Of a stretch of 64,000 nucleotides of DNA, positions 10,451 through 21,700 are shown piece by piece. How positions within the stretch are numbered: the first letter of the stretch is position 1; every line of letters begins with the position of its first letter. The stretch lies in NCBI GenBank assembly GCA_002110485.1, contig MOWL01000004.1:248001-312000 (forward strand). Direction: 5' to 3'. This DNA is from Emergomyces orientalis (lineage: Eukaryota > Ascomycota > Eurotiomycetes > Onygenales > Ajellomycetaceae). The notes below the pieces were generated by a model. It saw only the letters and a list, made by a program, of their open reading frames with translations. It was not told the origin of the DNA and searched no databases. A program made the position numbers and the translations under genes.

Positions 10451-13400
10451 ATGGCTCCCGCGGCACCACGTCTTCCCACCAAATTCCCTTGCTGGTGTCA
10501 GGCTGTATACTCATGGGGTGGAGAAACAAAGCGAGACTTGGGGTTTGTGGAAGGGGACCTTATTGAGTGCTTGAATGCCGGTGATGGATCTTGGTGGACT
10601 GGCCGCCTGCGTCGAGACAAACGTATGGTCGGTGTGTTTCCCTCGAACTTTGTCAAGGTGCTTGGAGACGACTTTGTCCCTGGAAGTCGGTCAGTCAGTC
10701 CAATGCCTGGTGGGCCTGCAGGATCGACGACGGATTTACGCCGGATATCCGCCTCCAATTCTGCAGCATCGCCCAGGAAGCAAAAGACTGTTTTTCGGAA
10801 GCCATTCCAGGGGTACAAAGAGGCCGTAGGGCCTTCTGAAGCTTTGAGGACGAGGCAGAATGATGATAATATGAAGAACAACCATAATAATAATGACAAT
10901 ACTGGGAAAACCGTTTCGTCTTTAGGAAATGCCTTGAGAGCGAGTACAGGCTCAGCAGGGACGCCACCCTCGTCGAACAAACTTCGCGGATCTCTCTCAC
11001 AGCGGTCACCTCGCCGTTCCCCACACTCTATTTCTCCTACTCCAGTCCAACATCGATCATCCATTTCTCGCGCCATATCCCCATCATCCAAACAGCATAC
11101 AGGGTCAATTTCCCGTGCAATCTCTACTTTAACTCGGGCGGTTTCTCCCGCTCCAATTCAGCATCGCGGGTCTTTCTCGTATCACCCTCCTCGTGCCACT
11201 TCTCCCTTACCGATACAACATCATCACTCATTCTCCAATCCTGCTCATCCCACTTCCGCGGCTCCAATGCAACATCGTGGATCATTCTCCCATCATCTCC
11301 GTCCTGTTTCTCCAGCACCAGTACAGCATCATGGGTCTGTATCTCGAGACGTTCGTCCCTCACCGATGCAACATCATCATTCTTTTTCCAATCCGCCTCC
11401 TTGTGCCGTTTCTCCTGATCCAATGCAACATCGTGGCTCTTTCTCCAGCTCTCATCCTCGTGCTCTTTCTCCAGCACCAATTCAACAACATGAGTCCATA
11501 TCTCGCGCTGTGTCTCCTTCGCCAATGCAACATGGCGGCCCTTTCTCCCAGCCATTCCCCCATGCGTTATCCCCTGCGCCGCCACGAAATACCGAATCAC
11601 CTCCACCGCCACCACCGCCTCACAGAATTTCCGTAAAGAGCCAACCACAACCAAGACATAGTCCATCACCTATTCCTACCCCTTTTGATATGAATCATGT
11701 ATACCCTACGATAACCAGGACTCCTTCTCCACATTCCCAATCTCCTGCTATTTACGGTCATACCCCATCTCCTCTTAGGGACGCCATGGAAGATGTCATG
11801 TCTTCCCTGCAAGATATGGGTCTAAGTCATGATGGCCATTCACAGGAACCGCGTCGGTCCCCTTCACCCTTCCATCCATGGTCCCCAGAAGCATTCGATC
11901 ACCTTCATGACCGTGGCGCGCCTGATCCAATACATCGCCCCATGACCTCCTTAGGTTTAGGCGGCGGTGGCGGCCAGCAGCGGGAGAACAATCATCATAA
12001 TTTTGCCGATCAGTGCAATGACGGCCCTCCGCAACTGAATAATTATGTCCAGAGAATGGAAAGCAGACTCCGCCAATTACATGCCCAAAGTAGGAAATCC
12101 TCAGACGAGCTTCACATGCCGCCTAGCAATAAAGACCTCCCACCAATTCCTCCACCAAAAGGACCGTCCCATTCCAGGCCACAGTCATCTTCATATCAAG
12201 ATAATCAAGGTCCACGATTAAGAACTCGAAGGTCCGCATATGAATTGGGCAAAGATGTTCTCGGGCGAACGTTTACAACGAAGTCTAGCTCAACGAATTC
12301 TTCCAGCGGTGCCCAAAGCAATGCAACTAACAGTACTTCCAGCACGGGACGTACTAACCAAAGTGTTATGAGTGGCCCATCGGCCTCAGGCGTTAGCGCA
12401 ACCAGCGCCGCAAGCTATGCACGCCACTCCCATAGACCAAATACTGCCACGGATAATGTTCGCCCTTCTTGGCTAATTGGTTCTGATAAATCCTCTAACA
12501 GCGGCATGCGGCCTCAAACACCGTTGACGGGGATTTCTTACCACTCTAGCCATGACTCTTCCAGGCAAGGAGCAACTTCCGCCGTTGGATGGAACGAATA
12601 CAATAAAGATGCACCAAGCATGTATGGCGGCCTTACCACACCCAAGTCAAAGAAAACTGGTTTTCTCAAGAAAATTCTTGAGTCTGCTAAAACGGGAGCT
12701 GCGACCGCAAGGAGCAATATTGCTACAAGCCCCGGTGGAGCAGTATCGCCGACTAAAGGTCGTATGGCTGTGGGCATATCATCCTATGCATCTCCCCACT
12801 CCGGAAAGAATGCGGCTAGAGACATGGGACTGGGTGCAACTGTGGATTGGGTGCAGGTGCGAAGGGATGTCAACAGGTCCACGACTCCAAGCCATCACGA
12901 ACTAGTCGAGAGAGCGGAGAGGTGCCAAATGCTCGACTTTCCCGTAATATACGCGGTGGAGGAGCTCTATGAAAGTGCAGAGGGAGATGAGGGAATAGAT
13001 GGCTTACCAATCGCAGAACCAACTAATTGGAGTGCTGTGAATCTGCAACTGGTGGACAAGAGTGTCCGGTTCATAAATAGTCTACCTGCAATGATCAACC
13101 CAATCAGTTTATCCCAAGGATACATCTGCCGCCCGCATCGCAGCGATGGACAGCGATTACGTGCTATATTTACTTGGGTTGGGGAGAGGATTGCGTGGGA
13201 TGATGATATTGATGGGGACGTTGATTTGAAGAGGGTTCTGTATATGAAAAGAGGCTGCCCACAAGAAGTTGCGTATCTTGTCCAGGAAATGTGCTCCGCG
13301 GTTGGGCTGCAAGCGGAAGTAGTTCACGGCTATCTAAAAACGCCAGGGGAACAACTAGATCTTGATAGCCTTGCTCATCCAAATCATTGGTGGAATGCAG

Positions 13401-14578
13401 TGCTTATAGACGGCGAATGGCGGATCATGGACTGCTCCTTGGCAAGTCCAACTCATCCTCGAAGGAGCTTGTATTCGAGCTTCAATTCTCAGGCTGCTGA
13501 AAATTGGTACTTCCTCGCCCGTCCCATGGAGATTTGCTACACTCATGTTCCGATTAACCCTGAGCAACAACATATCTGTCCACCCGTCTCTCCCGATGTT
13601 CTTCTTGCGCTACCCTGTACTTGCCCTCCGTTCTTCAAAAACGGTCTGCGATTCCCCAGTTATGATACCAGCCTCATTCGAATCAATGGGCTTGAGACTG
13701 TCCAGATTCGTGTTCACGTACCCCCTGATGTCGAATGTGTTGCAGAAGTTGAAGCCCTTGCATTTGACCGTGATACGGATGGCGACGTCTTTGAAAATGG
13801 CGATGTGGTCAAGAAGCGTGCACTTGCCCAGCCTGATTGGATTTCTGGACAGAAACGCTTCACCATAAAGGCCGTCTTACCTGGAGACGAAGGACAAGGT
13901 GTCTTGAAGGTATATGTTGGGAAGAAGGGACTGATGCATTCCATCAAAGATATCCCCCATCCACTGGCATTTGCACTTCCAATCGTCCACACGGGAGATA
14001 ACCCGGCCTACGACTTCATCCTTCGCCATCCGACCCCTCACGCCCAACGTCACGACCTTTACGTTATTCAACCACAATGCTCTAAACTCGCAGTCAACAA
14101 CACCTTCGTCTTCGCGGTCCGTCAGCACCCGTCTTCCCTTCCATCTACCTCCCCCACCCCCAGTGACGGCAACGGCCGCATCTCCCCCAACCCTTTCGCA
14201 CGTCCCGCCAGCGCTCTCAGCATGGGATCATCCGCTGCCACAGGCTCAAATGCTTCAACAGGCTCCTCATATATAAATCAAACATTTTCCGCTTCCAGCT
14301 CCAACGTCTCGTCGGCTGGTAAACAACCGCAACACCCCTCCAAGCCGGCGAAACTAGCCATACAAGCGCCTTCAGGGAGGATATTAAGACTGACGCGCAA
14401 ATCTGAAAATGCCCTCACCACCAGCAGTGGTGGAGGGGATTTGGGGGGTGACGGCCCTCCCGACGGCAGCGTGTGGGAAACGGTGATTAAGGTTGGCGAA
14501 AGGGGGGTTTGGAGAGGTTTGGTACTTGCTGATCGCAGTGCCAGGTGGTGCGTCTTTGGGGAATGGGAGTGTTTCTGA
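10451..14578 (+). CDS. cyk3: Cytokinesis protein 3 (SH3 plus transglutaminase-like domain)
   Basis: One exon of 1,375 residues. An SH3 domain occupies about residues 12-74 (AVYSWGGETKRDLGF, GDGSWWTGRL, VGVFPSNFVKVL). A long disordered region rich in Ser, Pro, His and Gln follows, including a run of imperfect SPxPxQHxxSxS repeats at about 195-380. The transglutaminase-like domain lies at about 895-1010 (RAIFTWVGERIAWDDD, NHWWNAVLIDGEWRIMDCS). In fungal Cyk3 proteins these domains act at the bud neck or septum, linking the actomyosin ring to primary septum synthesis with Inn1 and chitin synthase. At the usual nucleophile position of transglutaminases (GxCQ) the sequence reads RGCPQE, which suggests an inactive enzyme fold, as in known Cyk3 proteins. 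The ATG at 10451 places the SH3 domain directly at the N-terminus, as expected. Confidence 0.9.
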   Translation: MAPAAPRLPTKFPCWCQAVYSWGGETKRDLGFVEGDLIECLNAGDGSWWTGRLRRDKRMVGVFPSNFVKVLGDDFVPGSRSVSPMPGGPAGSTTDLRRISASNSAASPRKQKTVFRKPFQGYKEAVGPSEALRTRQNDDNMKNNHNNNDNTGKTVSSLGNALRASTGSAGTPPSSNKLRGSLSQRSPRRSPHSISPTPVQHRSSISRAISPSSKQHTGSISRAISTLTRAVSPAPIQHRGSFSYHPPRATSPLPIQHHHSFSNPAHPTSAAPMQHRGSFSHHLRPVSPAPVQHHGSVSRDVRPSPMQHHHSFSNPPPCAVSPDPMQHRGSFSSSHPRALSPAPIQQHESISRAVSPSPMQHGGPFSQPFPHALSPAPPRNTESPPPPPPPHRISVKSQPQPRHSPSPIPTPFDMNHVYPTITRTPSPHSQSPAIYGHTPSPLRDAMEDVMSSLQDMGLSHDGHSQEPRRSPSPFHPWSPEAFDHLHDRGAPDPIHRPMTSLGLGGGGGQQRENNHHNFADQCNDGPPQLNNYVQRMESRLRQLHAQSRKSSDELHMPPSNKDLPPIPPPKGPSHSRPQSSSYQDNQGPRLRTRRSAYELGKDVLGRTFTTKSSSTNSSSGAQSNATNSTSSTGRTNQSVMSGPSASGVSATSAASYARHSHRPNTATDNVRPSWLIGSDKSSNSGMRPQTPLTGISYHSSHDSSRQGATSAVGWNEYNKDAPSMYGGLTTPKSKKTGFLKKILESAKTGAATARSNIATSPGGAVSPTKGRMAVGISSYASPHSGKNAARDMGLGATVDWVQVRRDVNRSTTPSHHELVERAERCQMLDFPVIYAVEELYESAEGDEGIDGLPIAEPTNWSAVNLQLVDKSVRFINSLPAMINPISLSQGYICRPHRSDGQRLRAIFTWVGERIAWDDDIDGDVDLKRVLYMKRGCPQEVAYLVQEMCSAVGLQAEVVHGYLKTPGEQLDLDSLAHPNHWWNAVLIDGEWRIMDCSLASPTHPRRSLYSSFNSQAAENWYFLARPMEICYTHVPINPEQQHICPPVSPDVLLALPCTCPPFFKNGLRFPSYDTSLIRINGLETVQIRVHVPPDVECVAEVEALAFDRDTDGDVFENGDVVKKRALAQPDWISGQKRFTIKAVLPGDEGQGVLKVYVGKKGLMHSIKDIPHPLAFALPIVHTGDNPAYDFILRHPTPHAQRHDLYVIQPQCSKLAVNNTFVFAVRQHPSSLPSTSPTPSDGNGRISPNPFARPASALSMGSSAATGSNASTGSSYINQTFSASSSNVSSAGKQPQHPSKPAKLAIQAPSGRILRLTRKSENALTTSSGGGDLGGDGPPDGSVWETVIKVGERGVWRGLVLADRSARWCVFGEWECF

Positions 14579-15512
14579 TCTTTTCTGTCTCGCTTTGTTC
14601 CTTCTTTCCTCTTATCTTTGCTTTGCCTACTTTCTTATTTGGTTGTAAGACATGGTAATAGACGTCTGAGCGCTTCGCTTTTTCTATTCCGTTTCGTATC
14701 TACTAGCGAATTTTTTTTGGAGTTTTATTCCTCGTTCAGCCTCTTATCTCTGGCCCGCCTCTTGATATGTAATGATTTTGAGTGATGTTCAATCTCCTTC
14801 CATTTTCTTGGACTGGCCCTTTCTGGTTTGCCTTTTTTTTCTTCTATTTTCTCCTTCCTCTGGAAGATGCCATTTGCTACCAAAGTCGGTTTCCACCATT
14901 TCTTTATTTCCAGCAAGTTTTTCTTGCCTTTGCTTCTAAATCTGCATACCATTTCATATCTTCATGATAATTTCTGCTTAGGGGTCTTATTCCAATGAAT
15001 TAATCGGTTTAATTTGGCCATTTGGCAAAATATGGAGACATTTTCTTAGCATACCTCCGATAGGGCGTTTTTCGTTTTATTTTATTTTTGGGGGATGCAT
15101 CATATCACGCCTTTTCTCCCTTGAAAAATCTCTGTTTCTCCATTTCTGGGGCATTTTAGTTGCGTTTAACACTTGATCTTCGTGTTCTGATGCCTGCTAT
15201 GCTGTTCTGGCTGATAATGTATTATTCTTGGAACTACCCCCTGGCCTTTCCACGACCCTCCCGCCCTTTGTTTTTTTAATTACTAACTTGCTTACTTTAG
15301 TGGAAACCGGGTAGATGTTAGGGTAGGTAGGTCCGCCCCTTTTTTTTTATCCAGGCGAATAATTGCTTCTGTAACATCCACATTAATCCATGTTTTCTAA
15401 ATACAACATTTTATCCGGGTTATCGTAATCTACTGCAATTATATTGACGTATATCTAGCAGAGGTAGTTGTCGATCTACTCTCATTCGAACCTTTCCTTG
15501 CTCCCACATGCT
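14579..15512. other. Intergenic between convergent genes
   Basis: The region lies between the 3' ends of cyk3 (plus) and the exopolyphosphatase gene (minus). It is T-rich on the plus strand, with homopyrimidine runs at 14580-14640 and 14815-14855. I see no coding or RNA gene; it is probably the two 3' untranslated regions. Confidence 0.55.
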
Positions 15513-17195
15513 TTAATCCCCACTCCCACGAAATGCTCCCCTTAACAACGGCGCAACCTGCTTCCTACTCTTCGACACGTCAATTTGCTTCCAAACACGC
15601 ATGTAACACCCGTTATTATCACCAGTTCCACCCGCTAAAGTAAAACCCCCAGTCCAACTTCCCTCCTCTAACCCCAACTCTTCAACTGCAGCTGCCTCGA
15701 ATCGCCCCACGCCGGGGAGACACTTGCGATTCAAAGCATAGAGCAGCAATTCTCGATGAAATTCGCCGTTTCGTGCGGGGGATCTGAAGGCTGTCATGAC
15801 CGCTACAAGATCGAGGCGCTTCTCAGTTGCGAAAGAGGAAAGGTATTCGAATAGCGGTGTGTTGGAGCTTGTACCTGTTGGAATAGTAGCATCGTCGTTA
15901 TATTCTCTGATACATTTCTCCACGAACCAGGAGAGCGGTTTAACCATGCAGCAGATGCCCAGTTTCGCCGTCTCATGACTGTTTACGCCTGATGATGCTG
16001 TTTTTGGGGCAATTGTCTCAGTCCATTCCTTATAATCCCTCCCCAGCACCTCCAGAGCTGTTACGTTATCAACGCTATTCTCCTTCGCGAGAGCGATTGC
16101 ATCGTAAAAGGATTGCCTGTCCCAACTGGCGCCACTTGCACCATATTGAGGATTACTTTGAAAATGTGCGTCAATGCCAGCTTGTATCTTAGCTTCTAGA
16201 AACTCAACGGCCGCAGTATCAACAGCGGACACTTTGCTTTTCGCCGTCATGTTGGCGGTGTCGATTAGGATCGCCGCCATGGCTAGCTTTGCTGCTTGTG
16301 CTTCGTAAAAGGCGGCCTGGTTTTCGGGTGTCTGTTGGTCCAAGGCGGTGGGAGTTTCTGAGGGGGACGAAACATTCTCGGCCCAAAGACCTCGCGCTCG
16401 CAGCTCGCGAACGACAAGAGACGTACAACTCCCTACACCTGTCTGTATACAGCAGGGATCATGTAGATGTGAACCAGATTCTCGTGCAACGAACCATTCA
16501 TCATCATGATGATCTATGCAACCGACAACAGAAGTTTTGAGCCCAGGCAGCACATCTGACAGGCCTTCAATGCCGTGTTTCTTTCCATTTACTGAAAGTA
16601 TGGGCAGCGCATTCCAATCCACCATCATGACACTTAGGTTTTTATCAGTTGGCTCTGTTTCCTTTCCTCCACCCGTATCTCCACGCGAAGCCACTATCCT
16701 CTCCCTCAAATCCGCAACAGTCAAAACACTATCTTCCAGAGCCTCCTTGTCAGTTTCTTCCTTCACCTTATACTCATTCCCTCTAATTGTAAATCCATCC
16801 CAGCCCACCGCTAACCTCAAGGCCGTCACAAACTCCGGCCTCAACCTCGCCAACTCGTTCCCTGCATGAACATCTGGTAAATCGATTAGAGGGATATATT
16901 CACGAAATATCCTTTCTCCCCGTTCCCTTCTTGAGGACGAAGCAACAGTGTCGGATCCAGCTGAGACATCTCTCGTAGCAAAATATGAATATATGATTGC
17001 CGAAATTATGGAGTCTAGGTCCGCAGAAGGGTTGCCAATCACGTATATTTGAGACCTGGCCGGGACTATAGATAGTGAAGAAGAGGGTGGAATTGGTGAG
17101 AACTGCTGAGAATAAGAATAATGGGAGGAAATGTGGGCTTGTTTAAGGAAGCAGAGTAAATCTAACCGTCGCGTGAGTGAAGTTGGTTTGTTCAT
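15513..17195 (-). CDS. ppx1: Exopolyphosphatase, DHH superfamily
   Basis: A single-exon gene of 560 residues, somewhat longer than the roughly 400-residue yeast Ppx1. DHH-family metal-binding motifs are in order: GNPSADLDSI (about residue 53-62), MMVDWNALP, CIDHHDDE and LIDTANM. The C-terminal part fits the DHHA2 substrate-binding domain (ARNGEFHRELLLYAL region). The enzyme releases orthophosphate from the ends of inorganic polyphosphate chains, using divalent metal. The first 40 residues before the conserved core are rich in Ser, Arg and Leu and could be a weak mitochondrial signal or an over-long start; the next in-frame Met lies too far inside. It converges with cyk3 and diverges from a small unassigned frame at 17468. 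Confidence 0.9.
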   Translation of the reverse strand: MNKPTSLTRRLDLLCFLKQAHISSHYSYSQQFSPIPPSSSLSIVPARSQIYVIGNPSADLDSIISAIIYSYFATRDVSAGSDTVASSSRRERGERIFREYIPLIDLPDVHAGNELARLRPEFVTALRLAVGWDGFTIRGNEYKVKEETDKEALEDSVLTVADLRERIVASRGDTGGGKETEPTDKNLSVMMVDWNALPILSVNGKKHGIEGLSDVLPGLKTSVVGCIDHHDDEWFVARESGSHLHDPCCIQTGVGSCTSLVVRELRARGLWAENVSSPSETPTALDQQTPENQAAFYEAQAAKLAMAAILIDTANMTAKSKVSAVDTAAVEFLEAKIQAGIDAHFQSNPQYGASGASWDRQSFYDAIALAKENSVDNVTALEVLGRDYKEWTETIAPKTASSGVNSHETAKLGICCMVKPLSWFVEKCIREYNDDATIPTGTSSNTPLFEYLSSFATEKRLDLVAVMTAFRSPARNGEFHRELLLYALNRKCLPGVGRFEAAAVEELGLEEGSWTGGFTLAGGTGDNNGCYMRVWKQIDVSKSRKQVAPLLRGAFRGSGD

Positions 17196-17467
17196 GATGA
17201 AAATTGTGATGGTGATGGTGAGGCAGCAATTAGCATTGAAATGAGATGTGAATATATGATTATATAATTTTAGTGGGTTATGCTATTTTCCTCTCAACAT
17301 ATCCGTTCTATACACGCTCACTTTGATCAATCCGTGCAATTAATGGTTGGGATTTGTACAGTTTGTAGGTCAACAATGACGTCGATTTTTTTTTTTTTAT
17401 CTCTCTGCTCCTCACCTGTCAGTCACCTGATTCTTTAACCGGTTTAGTTTTATGGTGAAACATAAAA

Positions 17468-17713
17468 ATGGAAACTCACACCTCTTGCGATGAGCCATCC
17501 CGACAGGTATATCGCGATCACGCCGTCCTCTCTTGGCATATATATGGCTCGGCGAAGAAGAGGCCTCTTTCTACCTCCATAGCTTCCACAGGCTCCTCCC
17601 AAGAGCTCCCCCCGGCCCCAACCGACGCGCCCAAAGACGCGCCCCAGAAAGAACCATCTGCCGCCATACAACAGCAGGATAGGCCTGACACCGCCCCAAG
17701 CCTCTCCTCCTGA
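17468..17713 (+). CDS. Small unassigned open frame at the edge of the transposon island
   Basis: An 81-codon frame beginning with ATG in an A-rich context, 272 bases from the divergent start of the exopolyphosphatase gene. Its second half is rich in Ser, Pro, Ala and Gln. No domain is recognisable. Base composition is that of neighbouring genic DNA, and transposon sequence begins about 60 bases after its stop. It could be a first exon cut off by the insertion, an independent short gene or noncoding. A TGACGTC motif (CREB/ATF-type site) lies at about 17375 in the shared promoter. Confidence 0.25.
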   Translation: METHTSCDEPSRQVYRDHAVLSWHIYGSAKKRPLSTSIASTGSSQELPPAPTDAPKDAPQKEPSAAIQQQDRPDTAPSLSS

Positions 17714-17770
17714 AAGGGATCTACTGCTACTCTGATAGCTAAGAATTCTACAGATCTGACAGTCTACAAG

Positions 17771-18340
17771 CTAAAAGGAATGAGCTTTAATCTCTCTATT
17801 CTGATAGTTATATTCTAAAATAGGTAATTTAGCTACTTTTCTTGATTTTGTATAATTAAATGCTTTAAAAATCTCTTTTTCTTTTGCATTTTCAAGAAAA
17901 GTATTCCAGCATGAAGTTTTAGCTGTTTTTATAGTAGTGAAGTATTCATTTCTCATTTCTTTGTATTCTTCATGAGTAATGATATCTTTTTTTCATTTTT
18001 CTCTGTAAATTGCTAAATTTTTTCTTTTCTCTGATATTTCTTTATTTCACCATGGTTTAGAGTACTCTGATAGAACTTTTTTTGAAATATTATCATTAAT
18101 ACTTTCTAGAATTATATTTGTAATTATTTCTGTTTTTTCTTCAAGTATTTAATCTGTAATTTTCTGATCTTTATTTCAAATCAGTTCATTTTTCTTTTTC
18201 TCTTTTAATATCTTAATTTTTTTCTCAACTTCATTCCAATCTGCTTTTTCAAAGTTATATTGATTAGATAGTAGAGGATTTTCAATCATATTCTCTCTAT
18301 CTAATATAATATTAAATTGAATAAGCTCATGATATGAATT
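17771..18340 (-). mobile_element. LINE-A family, old ORF2 fragment
   Basis: Two interrupted minus-strand frames (17771-17956 and part of 18176-18358) match LINE-A ORF2 between the endonuclease and reverse transcriptase. Shared strings include NPLLSNQYNFEKA and NEYFT-IK-AKTSCWN. The copy has stops and a frameshift and is clearly more diverged than the two main copies. The (ATT)n tail of LINE-A copy 1 abuts it at about 18341, so copy 1 landed next to or inside this older remnant. Its 5' part and 3' end are missing. Confidence 0.75.
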
Positions 18341-18425
18341 ATTATTATTATTCTTCAATTATAGATATATATGCAGTCAGAGACTATGATATCTACCTGA
18401 GACTCAAAGAGTCTCAGGATTTTTC
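18341..18425 (-). repeat. LINE-A 3' terminus: hairpin and (AAT)n tail
   Basis: On the minus strand the last 85 bases contain a perfect 10-bp stem CCTGAGACTC with a TTT loop (centre at 18409), about 60 bases of A+T-rich sequence, then AAT repeats. The same block recurs at 43105-43197, where the stem is 9 bp. Conservation at the very 3' end of two copies is what a reverse-transcriptase recognition structure would look like. Confidence 0.7.
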
Positions 18426-18738
18426 TAACTTTAACACTAATTACTATACATTTTTTCTTCAAACAAATAGCACTTGCAATACTTGAATTCCAGCCCAGAA
18501 TAGTCAGCAAATTGATTTTTCTTTTTTTTTATTTATTTATTTATAAATATCTTTGAAGATTATTTATATTCTCTTTTTTTCATATAATTTTCAAGTGATT
18601 ACAAAGAAAATAAATTAATGATAGACAAAATAACTCATGACATGAATACAAAGGAAATAAAAGACAGACTCTAACACAAAAGAAATAGTGAGATATTATA
18701 TAATATCTAGCAGTTTTTATAAAGAATATTTCAGATTC

Positions 18739-21700
18739 TCATTCATTTATATTTTCATCTTTGAAATAGAATTGATTTCTAGTAGCTATTTGAGTTTTAT
18801 TGAGAAAATCAATTAAATATTGACTGCCTATTTCAGTTGAAAATAGTAGTTTCATATTCATTTCTCTCAGTTTATATTTATATCTCAGTTCAGCTCTAAG
18901 TTCTTGATTTAATGAGCAATTCATTAAGATATGTTCTGGGTCTTCAAGAGAGTCACAATATTCACAATTTTCACTTTCAATATCAGATATTCTTTTCAAA
19001 TAAGATTTGAAATAGCCATGACCTAGTTTCAATTGAATGATTGAGGAGAAAAGCTTCTTCTTGCACTTAATAGAGCATGATTTCCATTTAGGTTTAGTTT
19101 CAAATCTAAGATAGTGAGGACTTTTTCTTTGTTTTTCCCATATTTTATGCCATTTTTCTAAGCAATTCTCTTTTATCTTTCTTTTAATAAAAGACCATGA
19201 AACTATTTTTGAACTTGCAATATTTAGTTCTGTTCCTTTCTTTGCTGCTTCATCAGCAAGCTCATTTCCATGTATATTTATATGAGCAGGAACCCAGCTC
19301 AGATATATCTTTGTCTTATATTTTAATTGAATTCTTTTGCATATCTTTAGAATTACTTCTATATTCATTTGACCATTATGAATTTCATTTTTTTGAATTC
19401 TTTTCAAAGCTGCTTGACTATCTGAAAAAATCCATGCTTCTTTCATATCTTTTCTTTTTGAAGCTTTTATTTCTATCAGTTTAAAAGCTTTCATAATAGC
19501 ATATAATTCAGCATCAAATACTTCACATTCATTTCCAATATTCCATGAATCTGATGTATATTTGTAATTATCTTCTGTATATGCTATTCCAGCTCCTAGG
19601 CCTTTATTTTCATTCATTGAACCATCTGAATAGATTAGAATTGACTTTTTAAAATCAATTTTCTCTATTATTCTCCTATGATTCTCAGCTTCTTCTGGTT
19701 TTGATAATGCGCTTATTTCAATTGAAATCATTGAGCCTAGTTTTTCTTTCCATGGATATAGCTTTTTGTGTTCAATCTTTTCAATATTTAATGAGGAGAA
19801 CTCATTTTTAATCATTGAGCATACTCTATATAGTTGAGAAGGGATTTTTTTTCTATTTCTCTCATTTTCTTGATTTTCTTGACTTTCATTCCAATCTAGA
19901 TATCTATTCCAATCTAAGTCATTTCCAGATTGAATTGGAGGATAAGATGTAGATATTCTTTTTCTAATTGAATGAATATCTGGCATTTTCATGATTCTCA
20001 GTGCATAATTCTTGCATATCTTCTCAAATCTTATTTCAGGAGGTGATATAGAAGCTTCTATTTCCATAGCTCTACATGGAGAGGTTTTGAAAGCTCCCAG
20101 AATTCTTCTTAAAGCTGTATTCTGCAATTTTTGAAACTTATCTATGAAGTGTTTCTGGTTCTTCCACCATATCTGAACACCATAATCAGAAATAGATGCT
20201 ATACATGCAATGTATAGCTGTCTCATAGCTTGAAATGATAAACCCCTTTCAGTATTAGAAAGTTGTATTATACTATTTAAAACTCTTTCAGCTTGAGCCA
20301 TTCTTTTTTGAATATGAGATTTAAAATTGAGTTTTGAATCCAGCCAGATTCCTAGCCATCTTACAACTGATTTAGGCTTTATTTCTTGATTTAATAGATT
20401 TAAACTTATTTCCTTTTCATATCTTTTTGGAAAAAAGTGAATTAATTCAGTTTTTTCCATATCAAATTGAATTAGGTTTAAATCTCCTCTATTAAATATC
20501 TCTTGCGCAGCTTTTTCAATATTTTCACAATTTTCTTTTATTGTTCTTGAGCTGAAAATCAGACCTATATCATCAACATAGCTAGGAGATCTCACTATCT
20601 CCATTTCTCTATCTTTGAATAGATTTTTTGTATATATAGCAAATAGAATTGGTGAGACTGGAGACCCCTGAGGAACTCCTATTTCAATTTCAGTAATATC
20701 TTGCTTTAATGAGTCAAAAAGTAGTTGAATATATCTTTTTGACATAAAACATATAACCCACTTTATTAATGCTTTTGGTAGTTTCATCTCTTGAAGAATA
20801 ATTATTAGCTTATTCTTTGAAACATGATCAAAAGCACCTTTTATATCAATAAAAGCAGCTGTTGTAACTAAGCCTTCATTTTTTGCCATTTGAATATCAT
20901 GAATTATTGATAAAACTGTATCTATTGCAGAATTCTGTTTTCTGCCACCCATTTGATCATTATATAATAAATCAGTGATTGAGCCTAGATATGATAATCT
21001 TGTTGCTATTATTTTTTCAAGAGTTTTTCCCAAGCAATTCAAAAGTGATATAATTCTATAAGACTTTGGCATAGTAGCTTTTCTATTTGGTTTTGCAAGA
21101 ACTATACCAGTTGCTTGTCTCCAGCATTCAGGGTGATACCCATTCTTCATTAGTTGAGAGAATAATTCAAATAATTCATTTTTCAGAGAATGAAAGACTT
21201 TTTGAATGATTAAATGATTTATAGTATCAGGTCCTGCAGCTGTTTTTGTAGAACTTGTAAAAACAGCAGTTTCAAGTTCATTTCTAGATAGATCTGGCCA
21301 AGCCCATCTTGAATCTTCAATATATTCACATATTGAACTATATTGTTCAGATTGAGGTGGTTTTTGAAATAGAATTTTCATAAAAGCCTGACATTTTTGT
21401 TCAAAAGAATGAGCAATATATTCCTCATTTTCTATTTTATATTTTAGAGATGGAAGCTTTGCAACAGATTTAGACTTTGTATATTTAAAAGCTTTAAATA
21501 TTTCTTTTCCCTGTGCATTCTCAAGAAATTTATTCCAGCAGCTAGTTTTAGCTTTTTTAATTAATGTGAAATATTCATTTCTTATTCTTTTATATTCTTC
21601 ATAAGATATGATATTCTCTTTCCATTCTTTTTTTATTTTTGCTAGATTTTTTCTTTTTTCTGTTATTTCTTCTGACCACCAAGGTTTTGAGAATTCTGAG

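Noticed and set aside
10498..11091. Antisense 197-codon frame
   Set aside because: Shadow of the SH3 and linker region of cyk3; no domain.
11193..11636. Open frame of 147 codons inside cyk3
   Set aside because: It overlaps the repeat array in another frame; the repeat structure keeps several frames open. No domain.
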